Assembly (NCBI GenBank): GCA_041602035.1
Contig: JBFIHA010000001.1
Span: 1-64,000, forward strand
Direction: 5' to 3'
DNA: 64,000 bases
Origin: JAOTVV01 sp041602035
Lineage (GTDB): Bacteria > Gemmatimonadota > Gemmatimonadetes > Gemmatimonadales > GWC2-71-9
Made by a program: the position numbers and the translations under genes. Each line of letters begins with the position of its first letter. Positions within the stretch are counted from its first letter, which is position 1. Positions 62,701-64,000 of the stretch are shown piece by piece. A model generated the notes under the pieces. That model ran no database searches and was not told the origin of the DNA. It worked only from the letters and a program-made list of their open reading frames with translations.

Positions 62701-64000
62701 AAGGCCGGCAGGGCCAGAGCAGCCAGTACCAAGATTGTCCACAAGACCGGTGACATGCCGGGCAGCATCCAGGCTGCAACGATCAGCAGAAACGACGCTG
62801 GCGCCGAGAGGCTGCGGCGCAGGTTGTCGAGCATCTTCCAGCGACCCTGCACCGGGATGCGCTTCCGCCTTGCGTTGGGCGGATCGGTATCTCGTTGGCC
62901 GAGAATCCAGGGCAGGAGCTGCCAGTCACCCCGTACCCATCGGTGGCGACGCCGGACGGCCACCTCGTAGTTGGAGGGAAACTCCTCAAACAGGTCGATG
63001 TCGGTGACGAGGCCGGCTCGGGCGAACACTCCTTCAAACAGGTCGTGACTCAGCAGTGCGTTGTCCGGTACCCGACCGTCCAGCGCCGCCTCGAATGCGT
63101 CGACGTCGTAGATCCCCTTGCCCGTGTAGGATCCTTCGCCGAACAAGTCCTGGTACACATCGGAAACCGCAGCGGCATACGGGTCGACCCCCCCGGGGCC
63201 GGAGATCATCCGCTGGTAGATCGTGCTTCCCGGTCCCGTCGGCAGCGAGGCCGTGATCCGCGGCTGGAGAATCGCGTACCCCTCGACCACACGGCCCAGC
63301 TCGGGGTCGAGGCGCGGCCGGTTGAGCGGGTGCGCCATGGTCCCGACCAGGCGGTAGGCGGCTCGCCCCGGGAGTCGCGTATCGGCGTCCAGGGTGACGA
63401 TGTAGCGGACGCCGTCAGGCACCCTGGGCGGTCGGCCATTGACCGGCATGAAGGTCGTGTCCGTTGCGCCGCGCAGCAGCCGGTTCAGCTCGTGCAGCTT
63501 GCCGCGCTTCCGTTCCCAGCCCATCCACTTTCCCTCCGACTCGTTCCAGAGCCGGCGACGATGCAGCAGGATGAACCGGTCCCCCCCGCCCCGCGGGCGC
63601 CCGTATCGCTCGTTGAGCCCCGCGATCCCCTCGGCCAGTTCGGCGAGGAGCTCCTCGTCATCGGGCAGGTGTTCGTGCGGAGCATCCTTCCAGTCGGTGA
63701 GGAGGGCGAAATGCAGATGTCCCCCGGGGTTGGCGAGGTAGTGCACCTGGAGCCGCTCGATGGATTCCTCGATGCCCTCGTGGCTCGTGAGCAGCCAGGG
63801 AACCACGACCATGGTCCGCATCTCGGCTGGCACGCCGCGAGCGAGGTCGAGCTTGCACAGCAGCCGCGGTGGCACGATAGCCGTGACAAGGCGGTGAACC
63901 AGGGCCACGGCGATGTCCGAGGCAGGTATGAGGGCGAGGATCGCCAGGAAGACGAGGATCGGCACACTCGCTCCCGCCTTCCACGTCAGGATCAGCGGCG
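56712..64000 (-). CDS. ndvB: Cyclic beta-1,2-glucan synthase (NdvB-like), 5' end outside window
   Basis: 2428 residues are visible and the frame runs off the right edge; full NdvB proteins have about 2800. The visible part opens with a membrane segment, then the GT84 glycosyltransferase region (LDADTRLPG, KGIYDVDAFE, RRRHRWVRGDWQLLPW), more membrane helices, and the linker domain (FHGHFFNWYDT). Two glucan phosphorylase-like regions follow, the last a GH94 domain with GAGDWNDGMNRVGHEGRG. The enzyme initiates and extends a protein-linked beta-1,2-glucan, trims it by phosphorolysis and cyclises it at the inner membrane. The product is usually an osmoregulated periplasmic glucan. The frame-internal GTG at 63965 is not the true start. 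Confidence 0.9.
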   Translation of the reverse strand, partial: PLILTWKAGASVPILVFLAILALIPASDIAVALVHRLVTAIVPPRLLCKLDLARGVPAEMRTMVVVPWLLTSHEGIEESIERLQVHYLANPGGHLHFALLTDWKDAPHEHLPDDEELLAELAEGIAGLNERYGRPRGGGDRFILLHRRRLWNESEGKWMGWERKRGKLHELNRLLRGATDTTFMPVNGRPPRVPDGVRYIVTLDADTRLPGRAAYRLVGTMAHPLNRPRLDPELGRVVEGYAILQPRITASLPTGPGSTIYQRMISGPGGVDPYAAAVSDVYQDLFGEGSYTGKGIYDVDAFEAALDGRVPDNALLSHDLFEGVFARAGLVTDIDLFEEFPSNYEVAVRRRHRWVRGDWQLLPWILGQRDTDPPNARRKRIPVQGRWKMLDNLRRSLSAPASFLLIVAAWMLPGMSPVLWTILVLAALALPAFMPVLDGMIPRRKGVSKRSHLHATGRDAQLASLQVLLAFAALAYRAAYITDAVARTLWRLYVSKRHLLEWVPAAQASYGVDLTLRAFYQHLRWSVVLAAASGVLVAAVRPAAWPVAGPLVALWTLAPVLAWRLSVPTKLAERRRLSPQETRLLRLTARRTWRFFETFVNEQEHALPPDNFQEDPEPVVAHRTSPTNMGLYLLSTMVAYDFGWIGIADMVLRLETTLKTMTTMRRFHGHFFNWYDTADLRPLDPLYISTVDSGNLAGHLITLAQGCRQLMGRQPLGPQVLEGIRDALEPVREALEGSPFGARTQMVTALQVREALDAMTAVLADPPLSTDEWRARLRQMETRAENLLDIVRTLAAVGHESASEIQAWASAVGDTIRSHARDLDVLDTEQNASAVGTLEHRLAAVALQAEQMAQAMDFRFLFDRSRNLFSIGFRAGDNTLDPSCYDLLASEARLASFVAIAKGDVSPRHWFLLGRSLTPVGRGAALVSWSGSMFEYLMPLLVMEQPTRGLLDLTSHLVVRRQIRYGEERGVPWGVSESAYNVRDVHLTYQYSDFGVPGLGLKRGLFEDVVVAPYATALGAMVDPKAAVDNIASLHAVGARGTYGFYEALDFTPSRLPEDEEVAVVRAYMAHHQGMTIVSLGNVVHEGLTRKRFHAHPMIQASELLLQERTPRAVAVTRPRGEEVRVAVHVRELVPPTLRRFESPHDIPPRTHLLSNGRYLVMVTAAGSGFSRWHDLAVTRWREDTTRDCWGTFIYLRDAMTGDVWSAGFQPSGTEVDRYNVVYAEDRAKIIQRDRSLSIRLEIVVSPEDDAELRQVTVTNLENRERMIDFTSYAEVVLAPQAADEAHPAFSNLFVETEFVGEVEALVATRRPRSADEPQPWLAHVAAIEGEQVGTCQYESDRARFLGRGRGTGMPVSLTEGEPLTNSAGATLDPVVSLRYRLVIRPGETVRLVFTTLVAASREEALDIAEKYRQPETFERESSLAWMYAQVQLHHLRITQDEAHLFQRLANRMLYNDRTLRTTPKEIAVNRRGPSGLWAHSISGDRPIAVVRVERDEERDIARQLLRAHEYWHLKGVAADLVILNAKGTSYAQDLQDAFETMVRASQSAIGGERDGGRGGVFVLREDLLPVEDLILLRSAARVLILANRGTLSEQVVRLERLRPGPVPRRLRARREEAEPVPPPALDLEFFNGLGGFSSDGREYITVLGQGQWTPVPWINVVANPDFGFQVSESGAGYTWSVNSRENKLTPWCNDPISDTPGEAFYVRDLDSGVIWGPTCLPIRDDTKPYVARHGQGYSRFEHTAHGIAMDLLQFVPPTDPIKISRLTLMNQSGHTRRLSITAYVEWVLGVARSRSVPYVVTEIDRATGAAFARNAWNGEFSSRVAFADLAGRQTSWTCDRLEFLGRNAGLDRPASLERGVDLSGKTGATLDPCAALQTEVELRPGQRADVVFLLGQGDSSEHARALVERYRRVDCDAVLGTVRDQWESVLGTVQVRTPNASMDLLLNRWLLYQSLSCRLWARSAFYQSGGAYGFRDQLQDVMALVVARPDIAREHIIRAAARQFPEGDVQHWWHPPTGRGVRTRISDDRLWLPYAVVRYLDVTEDWSVLDETVPWLVGRMLEEDEHEAYFEPEVSDDRSTIFEHCARALDRSLDVGGRGLPLIGAGDWNDGMNRVGHEGRGQSVWLGWFLHVNLREFAAIADRRAESERAARWRQRAEALRAALERNAWDGEWYTRAFFDDGTPLGSVHSDECQIDSIAQSWAVLSGAGDPGRARQAMASVEQRLVRRDDRLVLLFTPPFDRTELDPGYIKGYLAGIRENGGQYTHAAIWSVIAFAQLGEGDKSAELFDLLNPIHHARRRAGAHRYKVEPYAVAADIYSAPAHVGRGGWTWYTGAAGWLYRAGLEWILGFQKRGSSLAIDPCIPRSWSQFAIDYRHGETLYRILVENPDGVCRGVSSVSLDGTALSSKRQVPLADDGREHRVHVVLG

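Noticed and set aside
1..64000. CRISPR array, tRNA, insertion sequence or phage remnant
   Set aside because: No regularly spaced direct repeats, cloverleaf-like sequence, transposase or integrase motif was seen; the only repeat field (25706-25955) has degenerate units without spacers.

Overview
The window is a GC-rich, gene-dense bacterial chromosome segment. No rRNA, tRNA, CRISPR array, insertion sequence or phage gene is recognisable. High GC, SusC/SusD proteins, a large Ser/Thr kinase with a long repeat-rich sensor, many Tat-exported sugar oxidoreductases and small secreted proteins of the DUF2911 type suggest a heterotrophic Gemmatimonadota-like bacterium. This assignment is an inference; no marker gene settles it.

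Region 1 (1-17 kb) handles pentoses and beta-linked sugars. A xylulokinase fragment and a divergent xylose isomerase read leftward from the left edge. They are followed by a Tat-exported TIM-barrel isomerase, a tetraheme cytochrome fused to an FGE-like domain, and a Tat-exported Gfo/Idh/MocA oxidoreductase. A cytosolic isomerase/oxidoreductase pair reads leftward. A tightly overlapping operon then encodes oxidoreductase, DUF1080 lipoprotein, oxidoreductase, GH5 lipoprotein, secreted YdjC-type deacetylase and GH3 beta-glucosidase. This mix resembles oxidative (3-keto-sugar) glycoside cleavage, apparently duplicated inside and outside the inner membrane.

Region 2 (17-26 kb) is mixed: a secreted alpha/beta-hydrolase, a DUF2911 protein, two very small proteins, a 1073-residue membrane Ser/Thr kinase, a small membrane protein, a lipoprotein and a PlsC-like acyltransferase.

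Region 3 (26-53 kb) is a starch/alpha-glucan locus: SusC, SusD, five GH13 enzymes of different types (amylases, pullulanase, neopullulanase-like, GH13_36-like), GH77 MalQ, an SLC45/GPH-type sugar permease, an SSS symporter and a secreted CBM20-esterase. A Tat-exported GH2 enzyme and a secreted GH-A enzyme lie inside it. The likely flow is surface cleavage by lipoprotein amylases, outer-membrane uptake by SusCD, periplasmic trimming, inner-membrane import and cytosolic MalQ processing.

Region 4 (53-64 kb) holds five small leftward genes, four of them with stop/start overlaps or near-contact. They diverge from a cold-shock gene, and each side has an RNA leader carrying an intrinsic terminator. 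A methyltransferase and a giant cyclic beta-1,2-glucan synthase (5' end outside the window) follow.

No classical DNA-binding transcription factor was recognised in the window. All functions are from reading the sequence; no database search was run.
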